From contig WJIO01000108.1 in the NCBI GenBank assembly GCA_014730235.1, positions 1 to 33,573 on the forward strand: a DNA stretch of 33,573 nt, read 5' to 3'. Every line of letters begins with the position of its first letter. Positions within the stretch are counted from its first letter, which is position 1. The DNA comes from Candidatus Poribacteria bacterium. Lineage in GTDB: Bacteria > Poribacteria > DTPJ01 > WJIO01. The notes beneath the pieces are model-generated. The model did not search any database. It was not told where the DNA came from and saw only the letters and a list, made by a program, of their open reading frames with translations. Below, piece after piece: positions 15,754 to 25,133 of the stretch. The position numbers and the translations under genes were made by a program.

Positions 15754-16107
15754 TCACTCCTGGTTAGAAATAAGACTATCAAAAGATAAAAAAGATCCAG
15801 ACATATCCCCCATAATATCAGTCATATCAGACCAAAAACTGACATTGCTACGCTCAAAATTTTCATTGTAACACAGCAGATAATGGAAATGCCATGCTAA
15901 ACGCTTAATATTTTCATGGTTTGAGATATACTTTGCTCTTGATTTAAGGTAGGATATAGCTTTTTGGGGGAAACCGACCAGTGAGGTATTCTTTGATATT
16001 TGGTTCGGAGTTAAGAAAGGGAGTTTTCCTTCAGGAATGTTTTTCTGTGAGGTTTCCCAATCAATATTAATATTTTCATCCAGCGGTTTTTGTAAATCGT
16101 TAGTCAC
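15754..16107 (-). CDS. Hypothetical protein, probable truncated NAT_N/GNAT_C-type acyltransferase remnant
   Basis: A GTG start preceded by GAGGG opens a 117-residue frame. The middle (IKRLAWHFHYLLCY, then SFWSDMTDIMGDMSG) recalls, from memory, the N-terminal domain of acyltransferase domain-containing proteins common in Poribacteria and Planctomycetes, which are about 300 residues long. The frame leaves this pattern after SGSF. Removing one base from the six-T run (minus strand, 15788-15793) would give FYLLIVLFL, the expected continuation, but that frame also stops just before the next gene. The gene therefore looks both frameshifted and truncated. A TATAAT (minus, 16124-16129) lies upstream without a good -35. 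If the resemblance is wrong, it is a small cytoplasmic protein of unknown function. Confidence 0.5.
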   Translation of the reverse strand: MTNDLQKPLDENINIDWETSQKNIPEGKLPFLTPNQISKNTSLVGFPQKAISYLKSRAKYISNHENIKRLAWHFHYLLCYNENFERSNVSFWSDMTDIMGDMSGSFLSFDSLISNQE

Positions 16108-16118
16108 TCTCTATTATT

Positions 16119-16189
16119 CCCTCATTATAATATCCTAGTATATCAAAAAGCTCTAATGACTTTTAACAGTATACAAATATTAATGAGGG
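16119..16189. repeat. Inverted repeat CCCTCATTA / TAATGAGGG
   Basis: Nine-base arms at 16119-16127 and 16181-16189 are perfect inverted copies 53 bases apart in the gap between the response regulator and the fragmentary gene. They may be a protein-binding site or chance. Confidence 0.35.
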
Positions 16190-16206
16190 TATTTCAAGAG
16201 CTAATA

Positions 16207-16824
16207 TTATTTATTCTTTTCCATCTCCAGAAGTTGTGGTTTTACTATTTTTTCATAACATTCAGGACACACACTGTGACTAAATTTGGCATTTGAACGC
16301 TGAGTGATATATTCTTCAACACGTGTCCAGTAATTTTTATCGTCCCGAATTTTTTTGCAGTAGGAACAAATGGGTAGAAGCCCATGTAGCTTTTTAATTT
16401 TATTCATTGCTTCTTCCAGTTCTTTTACTCTTTTGGATAATTTCCCTCTTAATTCTACCATACGAGCACCGACTTTTACACGGGCCTTTAGTTCCTCCCG
16501 GTCAAAAGGTTTGGTAATATAATCATCAGCACCAGCTTCAAAGCCAGTAACTATATCCTCGTTGCGGCCCTTAGCAGTCAGCATAATTATATAAGGTGGA
16601 TTTGTCTGGAATTGTTCGCGTATTTTGCGGCATAATGTTATACCATCCAAACAGGGCATCATCCAGTCTAGTATTGCTAATTTAGGATAATTTTCTTGTT
16701 TATTAAATGCTTTCCAGGCTTCTATTCCATCGTATGTAACCAATACTTGATAATCCCATTTTTTAAGAATTGTTTCCAGAATTTTTCGGGAAATGGGATC
16801 GTCCTCAGCAATAAGGATTTCCAT
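16207..16824 (-). CDS. Response regulator with C-terminal zinc-ribbon-like domain
   Basis: The 205-residue protein has a receiver domain (about 1-120) with acidic pocket Asp8/Asp9, phospho-acceptor Asp53, Thr83 and Lys105. A short coiled coil (about 122-147) follows. The tail then carries Cys153-x2-Cys156 and Cys186-x2-Cys189 separated by a KIRDDKNYW...YI stretch. This tail is a recurrent module at the end of PAS/REC signalling proteins and probably binds zinc, but its output is not known; there is no DNA-binding or cyclase domain. It starts three bases after the stop of the hybrid kinase with AAAGGAAG as ribosome site, so it is the natural partner of that kinase and likely receives phosphate from its HPt domain. 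Confidence 0.9.
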   Translation of the reverse strand: MEILIAEDDPISRKILETILKKWDYQVLVTYDGIEAWKAFNKQENYPKLAILDWMMPCLDGITLCRKIREQFQTNPPYIIMLTAKGRNEDIVTGFEAGADDYITKPFDREELKARVKVGARMVELRGKLSKRVKELEEAMNKIKKLHGLLPICSYCKKIRDDKNYWTRVEEYITQRSNAKFSHSVCPECYEKIVKPQLLEMEKNK

Positions 16825-16827
16825 TCA

Positions 16828-19800
16828 TCAACTTCCTTTGATAAGGCCAAAAAGTGCTGGTTCTAGTTGTTTTAGCTTTGATTTCAGATTTTCAAGGACT
16901 GCTGGTGCTTCTGATAAATTACCATTGCGCCCGATAATCTCTAAATTTAATGCAGCATCAAAAACCTCTTGTGAACCAAAATTACCTACAGAACCTTTAA
17001 GGCTATGGGCAGAATATTCAAGAGATTTGTTGTCTTTATTATCAATGGCTTGTTTGATTTCTGCCAATAACGAAGGATACTCCTCCATAAATATCTCTAT
17101 CATATCTGATAGTAATTCCATATCACCATCGACTCTTTCCATTACATCGTTTTTATCAATTGATATATTACTTTTATCAATTTGCATATAACCCTCCTTT
17201 TTATCTTCATATAATTTATCAATACAAGCAGAAAGCTCATCGGGTTTAACAGGTTTTGCTACATAATCATCCATGCCAGCTTCCAAACATCTTTCTTTAT
17301 CGCCTTTCATGGCATGAGCTGTCATGGCGATTATATGTATATGCCGATCAGTGTTTTTTTCCTTTTCCCTGATTATTTTTGTTGCCTCAAATCCATCTAT
17401 CTCAGGCATCTGTACATCCATTAGTATTAAATCAAAATGTTGTTTTTCCCATAATTCAATTGCTTCTTTACCATCATTTGCAATCGAAACCTGATAATCT
17501 TGCTTCTCAAGAAAGCTTTTGGCAAATTTCTGGTTTACTATATTATCTTCAGCCAAAAGTATATTCAATTTTTCACCTTTGGATTCTAATGCACATGTTT
17601 CTATCTCGTCATCTGTATCTTCTTCCAAAGGATTTTTTGCCAATACATCCATTATGGTATTGAATAACTCTGACTGTTTGACTGGTTTTGTCAAGAAAGC
17701 GGATATTCCGTATTCTTTATAACGACAAAGCTCTTTTCTCTGTCCAATTGAAGAAAGCATTATAATCTGCATATTACCTAGATAATTATTTTCCCATATT
17801 TTTTCAGCCACAGAAAAACCATCCATCCCCGGCATCTGGAAATCGAGAATAATAAGGGCAAAAGGTTCTCCTGTTTTATTGGCATTTTTAACGGCATATA
17901 GAGCTTCTATACCACTGGAAACCATTGTCGGATTCATCTTCCAGTTACTTAATACCTCTTCGATAATTTTCCTGTTTGTTATATTATCATCAACAACAAG
18001 TATAGGTAAACCGTTTAGATTTAAAGGATTTGCTTCGGATTTCTTTACTACGTTTTTCTGAAGGTCAAAACATGCTGTAAAATGGAATTTACTACCAACC
18101 CCCAGTTCACTTTCCACCCATATTTTTCCATTCATAAGGCTTACAAGCTGTTTTGATATAGTCAATCCTAAACCAGTTCCACCGTAATTCCGGGTTGTAG
18201 AACCGTCAGCCTGGGTAAATGAATCAAATATCTGGCTTTGTTTTTCATATGGAATTCCAATGCCAGTATCCGAAATACTACATTGAATTTCTACCTCATT
18301 ATCCTTAACAGAACTAGCTTTAACATGTATTACAACTTCACCTTCATTTGTAAATTTAATGGCGTTGCCACCGATATTTAAGAGAATTTGCCTTAATCTT
18401 CCGGGATCTCCGATTAAGGCATCGGGAACATCAGGCTTTACATGGGATATTAATTCCAATTTCTTTTCAAAAGCTCTAACTGCTAATGATTCTGCAACTG
18501 AATCTACAACATCCCTTAAACTAAAATCTATAGAATCCAGGTCAAGTTTTCGAGCTTCTATTTTAGAAAAATCAAGAATATCATTCAACAGGTTCAAAAG
18601 AGCATCAGCTGATACTTTTACCATATTCAAATATTCTCTTTGTTCATCATTTAATTCTGTATCCAGGGCCAATTCTGTCATACCTACTATACCGTTCATT
18701 GGAGTTCGTATTTCATGGGACATGTTAGCCAGGAATTCGCTCTTGGCCCTATTTGCCTCTTCTGCTTTGTCGCGCGCTATTTCCAGCTCCTGACTAAGCT
18801 GTTTTTGACTATCCAGAGCTTCAGATAGGGATCTATTAAGTTCTTCCGCTTCCCTTCTAGCTGTAACAAGCTCTGTTACATCAACGATATTCAGAAGAAC
18901 ACCTTCGTATATTTTCTCCCTATAAATTGGCTGAATTCTGGTGATAACATATGTTTCTCCAATATTTTGCTGTATAACCAGTGGTGAAGAGAATGTCTCA
19001 GATTTAAATTTTTCTATATATTCCTTTAATTTATCTATGCCTATATTGAGATATATATCAAAGATTTTCTTATTAACTATCTCAGAGCGTGACATTCCTA
19101 TAAGTCGGCAGAAATATGGATTTGCTTCAATAACGTAATCCTGGGCGTTGGCAAATAATATACCCTCTTCCATACCAGAAATCATAGCTGAAAGTTTAGC
19201 TGTTTCACGTTTAAGACCTTCTTCTGCCATCTTCCGCTCGGTAATATCCCGGGATATTACCTGAACTCTGGATATATTTCCATCAGGTTCTCTTATGGGC
19301 TGCAAATTAGCCGAAACCCAACCAACTCCTGATGGATATACTATCATAGATTCACTGGTAATTCCTTTACCCCTTTCTATTACTTCTCTTATGGTGGATA
19401 AATATCCATCGGCAATATGTCTGGGAAATACATCATGAAGCTTTTTTCCGATAAAATCTTCAGGACTTCCATTTATTGTATTGGCTGCAATGTTATTCAG
19501 GAACAGTATTTCACCATCATAGTTAGCCATGATTGTCTGTGTTCCTGAATTTTCCACTAAAAGACGATACTTTTCTTCACTATCCTCCAGAGATTTTAGA
19601 ATATTATAATTGTGCAGGGCGATAATAACCAGATCCAGAAATGCCGATACTATTCTAATGTCTTCATCATTAAAACCACCGGGTTTATTTAACAAAGATA
19701 TAATGCCAACAACTTTATCATCCAGAACCATTGGTGCTATTAGATCGCTTTCTATATCAATAGAACCTTCCGGCATGAATTCTTTCCACTCACTTTTATC

Positions 19801-21609
19801 AAAATCGTTGGTATAGATAACCTCTCTAAAATCATTTACTTTTTCCTGTAATTCGCCCAGAGTAATAGGAATATCCACAACAATATCTTTTGATTCATCT
19901 TCCATACTCATAAATAAAAGCTGCTTTTTGTCTTCATATTCCGGGAACAATGCAATATATCCATCTTTGTGTTTAACTGATTTTTTGCAGGAATTAAAAA
20001 TTTCAATAACTGCATCCTTAAAATCCTGATGTTCCAGAACAATTCTGGATGCTTCCAGAAGTGATAGTACTTCTGCCTCGTGTTTTTGCGAATCATTCAA
20101 GGCTAATTTTAAAGCTTTTGATGTTTCCTTGAGTTCTGTTATATCTGTAGCTACACCCAGGACATATTCTTTTTTCCCCTTGATAGAGAGAGGAGTTTTA
20201 ACTGTTTGAAAATATTTAATACTGTCATCAGGCAGAGTAAAGCTTTCCTCAGGAACAAATTTAGGATTTTGTGTTTCGATAACCTCAAGATCATCAGCTA
20301 AGAAGTTTTCTGCTTCGCTTTTTTGGGTAATATATACACGAGAAAAATCCAGATCAGTTTTACCAATCATATCTTCAGGAGTAGTTTGGTATAAATCTGC
20401 AATGTATTTGTTGGTCATTACATATTTACCCTCCTGGTCTTTTACAAAAATACAGGCCGGGGTAGTATCTATTATTTTTCTTAAAAAGGCTTCCGCTTCT
20501 TTTATTTCATTTTCAGCTTTTATTTTTTCAGTTATGTCCTGTACCATTTCTATAGCTGAGATTACATTACCAGACCCATCCTTGATGGGGGATGATACAA
20601 CTCTATAATTAATAATTCCATCACCAGATGGTGTTTCTGTTATAGATTCATGGACTTTTCCATCATGAAGGGTTTTTATAGTTGGACAGTATGAACAAGG
20701 TTCGTCAAAAGGTGGATTATTAAAGGCTTTGTAACATAAAGGTTTTTCTGATGTATCAATATTAGGAAACCACTTCCGCATCTGACGATTCAGGGAAATT
20801 ATCCTCATATCTTTGCTGATAAGTGATATGCCAATACCGACATTATCCACAACACTTCTGTATTTTTCCTCTGATTCTCTGAGCCTTGTTTCTGTATGAA
20901 CACGCTCTGTTATATCTTCTCCTGAGCTAAGGGAACCAATTATATTTCCGTTATCATCTTTTAATATGGCATTGTGCCAGTGTATTAATCTTTCTTTACC
21001 ATCTTTTCTTTTTATAAATTCATTTATCTCTTCTACAGATTTAACCTTACCGGATATAAGAGTTTGAAAAATATCTTTTACATTTTCCTTTTTACTATCC
21101 GGTAAAAAGTTATCAAACCAATTTTTCCCGAGTATTTCATCTTCGTTATCATATCCCAGAATTTCGCATACCTTTTTGTTTATATGTATAACAGTGCCAT
21201 TGGTGTTTAAAGCCACAAACATGATATCTGCCACATCCATATATGTCTGGAAATCATCCCTTTGCTTCCTCAGTTTATCTGATTCCTGAACATGGTTATG
21301 GATCAGCTTATTAAAAACACTTCTCCTGACATTAGAATCAAATATAAGATAACTTACAATTACAGCAAAACTAAGGTTTATAGAATTGATAAATAGAAAT
21401 TTCGTTATTGATGTATATTTAGTAATCTTCCAGGCATATATGAAACTAACAAATGTCATAATAGCAATAAAACCAATAGACAGGAAATAGGCTTTGTATG
21501 GAAATCTCCCTTTTGTTTCTCCCCGCGTTGCGATATAATAATATACCAGGGATAATGCTAAAAGCGGAATTATATAAAATAATAAAAGATAATAAGGATT
21601 CTGAAACAT
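16828..21609 (-). CDS. Multi-PAS hybrid sensor histidine kinase (HisKA-HATPase-REC-REC-HPt)
   Basis: This 1593-residue membrane sensor has three N-terminal transmembrane helices (about 5-27, 41-60, 69-90). Sensory domains in order are PAS (about 120-235), PAS (247-365), PAS (372-492), GAF (about 515-668), PAS (675-795) and PAS (800-915). A coiled coil leads to HisKA with His965 (SHEIRTPMNG). HATPase_c spans about 1070-1185 with N-box GNAIKFTN and GTGLGL. Receiver 1 has Asp1256, receiver 2 has Asp1398, and an HPt domain has His1535 (AHSLKGS). This is a complete intramolecular phosphorelay of the BarA/ArcB type. The second PAS holds a cysteine group (Cys292, Cys305, Cys308) that could sense redox state or bind metal. 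AGAGGT precedes the ATG. The response regulator follows directly. Signal and output are unknown. Confidence 0.95.
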   Translation of the reverse strand: MFQNPYYLLLFYIIPLLALSLVYYYIATRGETKGRFPYKAYFLSIGFIAIMTFVSFIYAWKITKYTSITKFLFINSINLSFAVIVSYLIFDSNVRRSVFNKLIHNHVQESDKLRKQRDDFQTYMDVADIMFVALNTNGTVIHINKKVCEILGYDNEDEILGKNWFDNFLPDSKKENVKDIFQTLISGKVKSVEEINEFIKRKDGKERLIHWHNAILKDDNGNIIGSLSSGEDITERVHTETRLRESEEKYRSVVDNVGIGISLISKDMRIISLNRQMRKWFPNIDTSEKPLCYKAFNNPPFDEPCSYCPTIKTLHDGKVHESITETPSGDGIINYRVVSSPIKDGSGNVISAIEMVQDITEKIKAENEIKEAEAFLRKIIDTTPACIFVKDQEGKYVMTNKYIADLYQTTPEDMIGKTDLDFSRVYITQKSEAENFLADDLEVIETQNPKFVPEESFTLPDDSIKYFQTVKTPLSIKGKKEYVLGVATDITELKETSKALKLALNDSQKHEAEVLSLLEASRIVLEHQDFKDAVIEIFNSCKKSVKHKDGYIALFPEYEDKKQLLFMSMEDESKDIVVDIPITLGELQEKVNDFREVIYTNDFDKSEWKEFMPEGSIDIESDLIAPMVLDDKVVGIISLLNKPGGFNDEDIRIVSAFLDLVIIALHNYNILKSLEDSEEKYRLLVENSGTQTIMANYDGEILFLNNIAANTINGSPEDFIGKKLHDVFPRHIADGYLSTIREVIERGKGITSESMIVYPSGVGWVSANLQPIREPDGNISRVQVISRDITERKMAEEGLKRETAKLSAMISGMEEGILFANAQDYVIEANPYFCRLIGMSRSEIVNKKIFDIYLNIGIDKLKEYIEKFKSETFSSPLVIQQNIGETYVITRIQPIYREKIYEGVLLNIVDVTELVTARREAEELNRSLSEALDSQKQLSQELEIARDKAEEANRAKSEFLANMSHEIRTPMNGIVGMTELALDTELNDEQREYLNMVKVSADALLNLLNDILDFSKIEARKLDLDSIDFSLRDVVDSVAESLAVRAFEKKLELISHVKPDVPDALIGDPGRLRQILLNIGGNAIKFTNEGEVVIHVKASSVKDNEVEIQCSISDTGIGIPYEKQSQIFDSFTQADGSTTRNYGGTGLGLTISKQLVSLMNGKIWVESELGVGSKFHFTACFDLQKNVVKKSEANPLNLNGLPILVVDDNITNRKIIEEVLSNWKMNPTMVSSGIEALYAVKNANKTGEPFALIILDFQMPGMDGFSVAEKIWENNYLGNMQIIMLSSIGQRKELCRYKEYGISAFLTKPVKQSELFNTIMDVLAKNPLEEDTDDEIETCALESKGEKLNILLAEDNIVNQKFAKSFLEKQDYQVSIANDGKEAIELWEKQHFDLILMDVQMPEIDGFEATKIIREKEKNTDRHIHIIAMTAHAMKGDKERCLEAGMDDYVAKPVKPDELSACIDKLYEDKKEGYMQIDKSNISIDKNDVMERVDGDMELLSDMIEIFMEEYPSLLAEIKQAIDNKDNKSLEYSAHSLKGSVGNFGSQEVFDAALNLEIIGRNGNLSEAPAVLENLKSKLKQLEPALFGLIKGS

Positions 21610-21694
21610 TCTTGTTACCTCTTAAGATTGAATGTTATTTATATTATATGATATATTTATCGGCATTATCTGCTAATTCTTGAATTATTATTTA

Positions 21695-21723
21695 TTGAAA
21701 TCGTAGAACATAGATGATAAAAT
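21695..21723 (+). promoter_or_regulatory. Sigma70-type promoter of the 21753-27695 unit
   Basis: TTGAAA (21695-21700) and TAAAAT (21718-21723) are 17 bases apart, each one base from consensus. The leader is about 25 bases, with GGAG seven bases before the ATG at 21753. The remaining divergent gap toward the kinase gene is AT-rich, with a minus-strand TATAAT but no good -35. Confidence 0.65.
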
Positions 21724-21752
21724 CCGGAAGGATTCGTTTATGGAGATAATAA

Positions 21753-22517
21753 ATGAATACTAAAAGTCAATACCAGGATTCTTCAAGACTAAAATCACGA
21801 ATTCAGATTCACAAATTATATAGTATCAATAAATACGGATGGCAAAAATGGGTTTTTGATCATCTTAAATTTCCTGCAAAATCCCGGATTCTGGAAATTG
21901 GCTGTGGTAATGGAATTTTATGGAGGGAAAACCACAAACAGATTAAAAATGAGATTGAATTATACTTGTCAGATATTTCGATTGGTATGATTCAGGATTG
22001 CAAGATTAATCTAAGGGATCTGAAAGAGACATTCCTATTTACTGTTTGTGATGCGCGAAATATACCGTTCAAAAATAATATATTCAATTCAGTCATTGCA
22101 AACCACATGTTATTCCATACTGATGATTTGGACAAAACCCTTTCTGAAATAAAGAGAATAATTAAACCTGATGGATATCTTTATGCCGCAACCAATGGTA
22201 AGAACCATATGAAAGAGCTTAATGAATTAACCCAGTTTTTCTTTCCTGACTTTAAAACCGGCGAAGTAACAAAATCTTTCACATTAGAAAATGGAAAGGA
22301 TAAGCTAAGAAAATATTTTTCAAATATAGAAATTCATTATTATAAAGATTATCTTGTTATAAACAAAGCTAAACCCCTGGTTGATTATATACTTTCGACA
22401 GTGGATGAAGTTGATAGGTCAATAGAAGTGGAAATTACCAACTATATACAAGGGAAAATATATTCAGAAGGAGTTATAAAAATATCTAAAGAATCGGGTA
22501 TGTTTGAGGCATTTTAG
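21753..22517 (+). CDS. SAM-dependent class I methyltransferase
   Basis: This 254-residue cytoplasmic protein has SAM-binding motif I ILEIGCGNG at 46-54, an acidic residue after the next strand (LSDIS), the motif around CDARNIPF, and IIKPDGYLYAATNG before the later strands; this is the Methyltransf_11 pattern. The acceptor may be a small molecule, lipid or protein; nothing in the sequence decides it. It is the first gene of a tightly packed unit, three bases before the signal peptidase gene. Confidence 0.85.
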   Translation: MNTKSQYQDSSRLKSRIQIHKLYSINKYGWQKWVFDHLKFPAKSRILEIGCGNGILWRENHKQIKNEIELYLSDISIGMIQDCKINLRDLKETFLFTVCDARNIPFKNNIFNSVIANHMLFHTDDLDKTLSEIKRIIKPDGYLYAATNGKNHMKELNELTQFFFPDFKTGEVTKSFTLENGKDKLRKYFSNIEIHYYKDYLVINKAKPLVDYILSTVDEVDRSIEVEITNYIQGKIYSEGVIKISKESGMFEAF

Positions 22518-22520
22518 AAC

Positions 22521-23045
22521 ATGAAAATAAACCAAAACCTGATGCTGATAATTTTAGCCGTTATAGCTGTTTTAACTATTACTGCGGCATCACTAAGGTT
22601 AATATTTTTTGATATTTTAATTATCAACGGTGATTCTATGTTCCCTACTATAAGAACAGGTGATGTAGTTCTATCAAATAAAATAGTCTATAAATATGAA
22701 GATTTAAAACATGGTGATATAATAGCATTTAAAGTAAGTATAAAAAGGCTTGTAAAGCGAATTATAGGAATTTCAGGAGACACTGTTGAATTAAAAAATG
22801 GTATAATATATATAAATGGTGACAGAATACAAAATAATATATTTTACATAACCGAAAAGGCGAAGAAGAAATCATTTGGGCCTCATATTGTAAGACAAAA
22901 CCATGTTTTCGTTCTGGGGGATAATATATCCATCAGCATAGACAGCAGAAATTTTGGCGAAATACCATACGATGATGTTATAGGTAAAGCTGATTATATA
23001 TGCTATCCACCAGATCGGGCTGGTAAAATTCAACACTGGGAATAG
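22521..23045 (+). CDS. lepB: Signal peptidase I
   Basis: This 174-residue membrane protease removes signal peptides from exported proteins. One anchor helix (about 8-29) precedes the catalytic Ser39 in NGDSMFPT. The general base is Lys79 in VKRIIG, and GDNISISIDSRNFG is the third signature box. It is short, like the Gram-positive and small-genome forms. The ATG lies three bases after the methyltransferase stop, and the ribosome site (GAGG) lies inside the previous gene. Its position upstream of two secreted proteins suggests dedicated support for their export. Confidence 0.92.
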   Translation: MKINQNLMLIILAVIAVLTITAASLRLIFFDILIINGDSMFPTIRTGDVVLSNKIVYKYEDLKHGDIIAFKVSIKRLVKRIIGISGDTVELKNGIIYINGDRIQNNIFYITEKAKKKSFGPHIVRQNHVFVLGDNISISIDSRNFGEIPYDDVIGKADYICYPPDRAGKIQHWE

Positions 23046-23060
23046 AACGAGGAGATTTAC

Positions 23061-25109
23061 ATGGCAAAGATTAATCCGCCAGTTGCCAAAATAATACCTA
23101 AAACAATCACTATACATGGTGATAAAAATATTGACAACTATTTCTGGATGCGAGAAAAGGACAATCCGGATGTTATAAAATACCTGGAAGCTGAGAATAA
23201 CTATACTGAAGCTGCTATGGAACATTCTGAGGAGTTACAGAAAAAACTCTATGATGAGCTTCTGGGCAGGATAAAGGAGACTGATTATACCGTTCCTGTC
23301 AGGCTTGATGAGTATTTTTACTATACGCGCACAGAAGAAGGAAAGCAATATAGAATATACTGCCGTAAGAAAAAAAGTATGGATGCTCAGGAAGAAATAC
23401 TTCTGGATGCCAACCAGTTGGCTGAAGGTAGTGACTATTTTCATCTTGGGGTATATGAAATCAGCCCTGATCATAAATTTCTGGCATATTCAGTTGATAT
23501 GAAAGGTTCGGAAAAATATACCCTTTTTATCAAAAATTTAAATGCTGGTGAACTACTTTCAGATCAGATTCCTGATACATACTGTTCAGTAGAATGGGCT
23601 AATGACAATAAAACCATATTTTACAATGTCCTTGATGAATCCATGCGTCCTTACAAGCTTTTCAGACATACTTTAGATACAGATCCAGAAGATGATATAA
23701 TGTTATATCATGAGGAAAATGAAGCCTTTTATCTTTCTATACATAAGAGTCGAAGCAAAAAATATATATTCCTGGAACTGGAAAGTAATAATACCACTGA
23801 ATATCATTTTCTACAAGCTGATCAACCTGATGGTAAATTCCAGATAATACATCCAAGACAGCATCAGATGGAATATTCCGTATGTCATCATGATGATAAA
23901 TTCTTTATCACAACGAATGATAACGCCAGGAATTTCAAAATGATCGAAACCCCTGTGGATAATCCTGAAAAAGATAACTGGAAGGAAGTTATCCCCCACC
24001 GGGAGGATGTAAAAATTGACGATGCTGATGCTTTTACGCAGCATCTTGTGATATATGAAAGAAAAGCAGGTCTTAAACATATACGCATAAGAAATCTGGA
24101 AAGCGGCGCAGAGCATTACATAGATTTCCCCGAACCCGTTTACAGCTTTTGGAAAGGTGATAATCCGGATTTCAACACGAATATCTTCAGGTTTGAGTAT
24201 ACCTCCCTCGCGACGCCGGATTCTGTATTTGATTATGATATGAATACCAGGACCAGAGAGCTTAAAAAGCAGGATGAAGTTTTAGGCGGATATGATCCTG
24301 AGCAGTATGCTTCTGAGCGTATTTTTGCCACAGCGTCAGATGATAGTAAAGTACCTATATCTCTGGTATATAAAAAAGGAATGCCCAGGAATGGTGAAAA
24401 TCCTCTTCTTTTATATGGGTATGGTGCTTATGGTGCCAGTTCTGATCCCGGTTTTTCATCCAATCGTCTGAGTTTGCTGGACAGGGGATTTATCTATGCT
24501 ATAGCTCATATCCGGGGTGGCCAGGAAATGGGGAGATACTGGTATAACCAGGGAAAGCTGTTGAAGAAAAAGAACACCTTTACCGACTTTATCGCCTGTG
24601 GAAAGCACCTGATTTCAGAGAAATATACATCAAAAGATAAATTGGTTATATATGGAGGGAGTGCCGGTGGTCTGTTAATGGGTGCAGTTACGAATATGAG
24701 ACCTGATATGTTTAAAGCAGTTATTGCTAAAGTACCTTTTGTTGATGTGGTAAACACCATGATGGATGCCTCTATACCATTGACTGTAACTGAGTATGAA
24801 GAATGGGGTAATCCAGAAATCAGGAAATACTACAATTACATAAAGTCATATTCACCTTATGACAACATAGAACCCAAAGAGTACCCTAATATTCTGGTTA
24901 CCGCCGGTTTAAATGATCCCAGGGTTCAATACTGGGAGCCAGCTAAGTGGACGGCAAAACTCCGAGCAACAAAAACAGATGACAATCTGCTTATTTTAAA
25001 GACAAATATGGGTGCAGGTCATGGCGGGGCATCCGGCAGATATGATTATTTGAAAGAAATCGCCTTTGAGTATGCTTTTATGATGTATGTCCTTGGTATA
25101 AATGATTAA
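23061..25109 (+). CDS. ptrB: Oligopeptidase B / prolyl oligopeptidase family S9A peptidase
   Basis: This 682-residue cytoplasmic serine peptidase is of normal family length. The N-terminal half is the seven-bladed propeller; its opening (REKDNPDVIKYLEAEN, then LLGRIKETDYTVP and YYTRTEEGKQY) is characteristic of oligopeptidase B. The catalytic domain has Ser534 (GGSAGG), Asp619 (LNDPRVQYWEP) and His654 (AGHGGASGR). It cleaves short peptides after basic residues. There is no signal peptide. A GAGGAG site lies six bases before the start. It stands 15 bases after the signal peptidase, so it may clear peptide fragments, but that link is inference. Confidence 0.93.
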   Translation: MAKINPPVAKIIPKTITIHGDKNIDNYFWMREKDNPDVIKYLEAENNYTEAAMEHSEELQKKLYDELLGRIKETDYTVPVRLDEYFYYTRTEEGKQYRIYCRKKKSMDAQEEILLDANQLAEGSDYFHLGVYEISPDHKFLAYSVDMKGSEKYTLFIKNLNAGELLSDQIPDTYCSVEWANDNKTIFYNVLDESMRPYKLFRHTLDTDPEDDIMLYHEENEAFYLSIHKSRSKKYIFLELESNNTTEYHFLQADQPDGKFQIIHPRQHQMEYSVCHHDDKFFITTNDNARNFKMIETPVDNPEKDNWKEVIPHREDVKIDDADAFTQHLVIYERKAGLKHIRIRNLESGAEHYIDFPEPVYSFWKGDNPDFNTNIFRFEYTSLATPDSVFDYDMNTRTRELKKQDEVLGGYDPEQYASERIFATASDDSKVPISLVYKKGMPRNGENPLLLYGYGAYGASSDPGFSSNRLSLLDRGFIYAIAHIRGGQEMGRYWYNQGKLLKKKNTFTDFIACGKHLISEKYTSKDKLVIYGGSAGGLLMGAVTNMRPDMFKAVIAKVPFVDVVNTMMDASIPLTVTEYEEWGNPEIRKYYNYIKSYSPYDNIEPKEYPNILVTAGLNDPRVQYWEPAKWTAKLRATKTDDNLLILKTNMGAGHGGASGRYDYLKEIAFEYAFMMYVLGIND

Positions 25110-25133
25110 ATATGATTTTCAAAGGAGTTAGTT

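Noticed and set aside
18359-18793. 144-codon plus-strand frame inside the kinase gene
   Set aside because: It is opposite the HisKA and HATPase coding sequence, whose motifs are intact on the minus strand.
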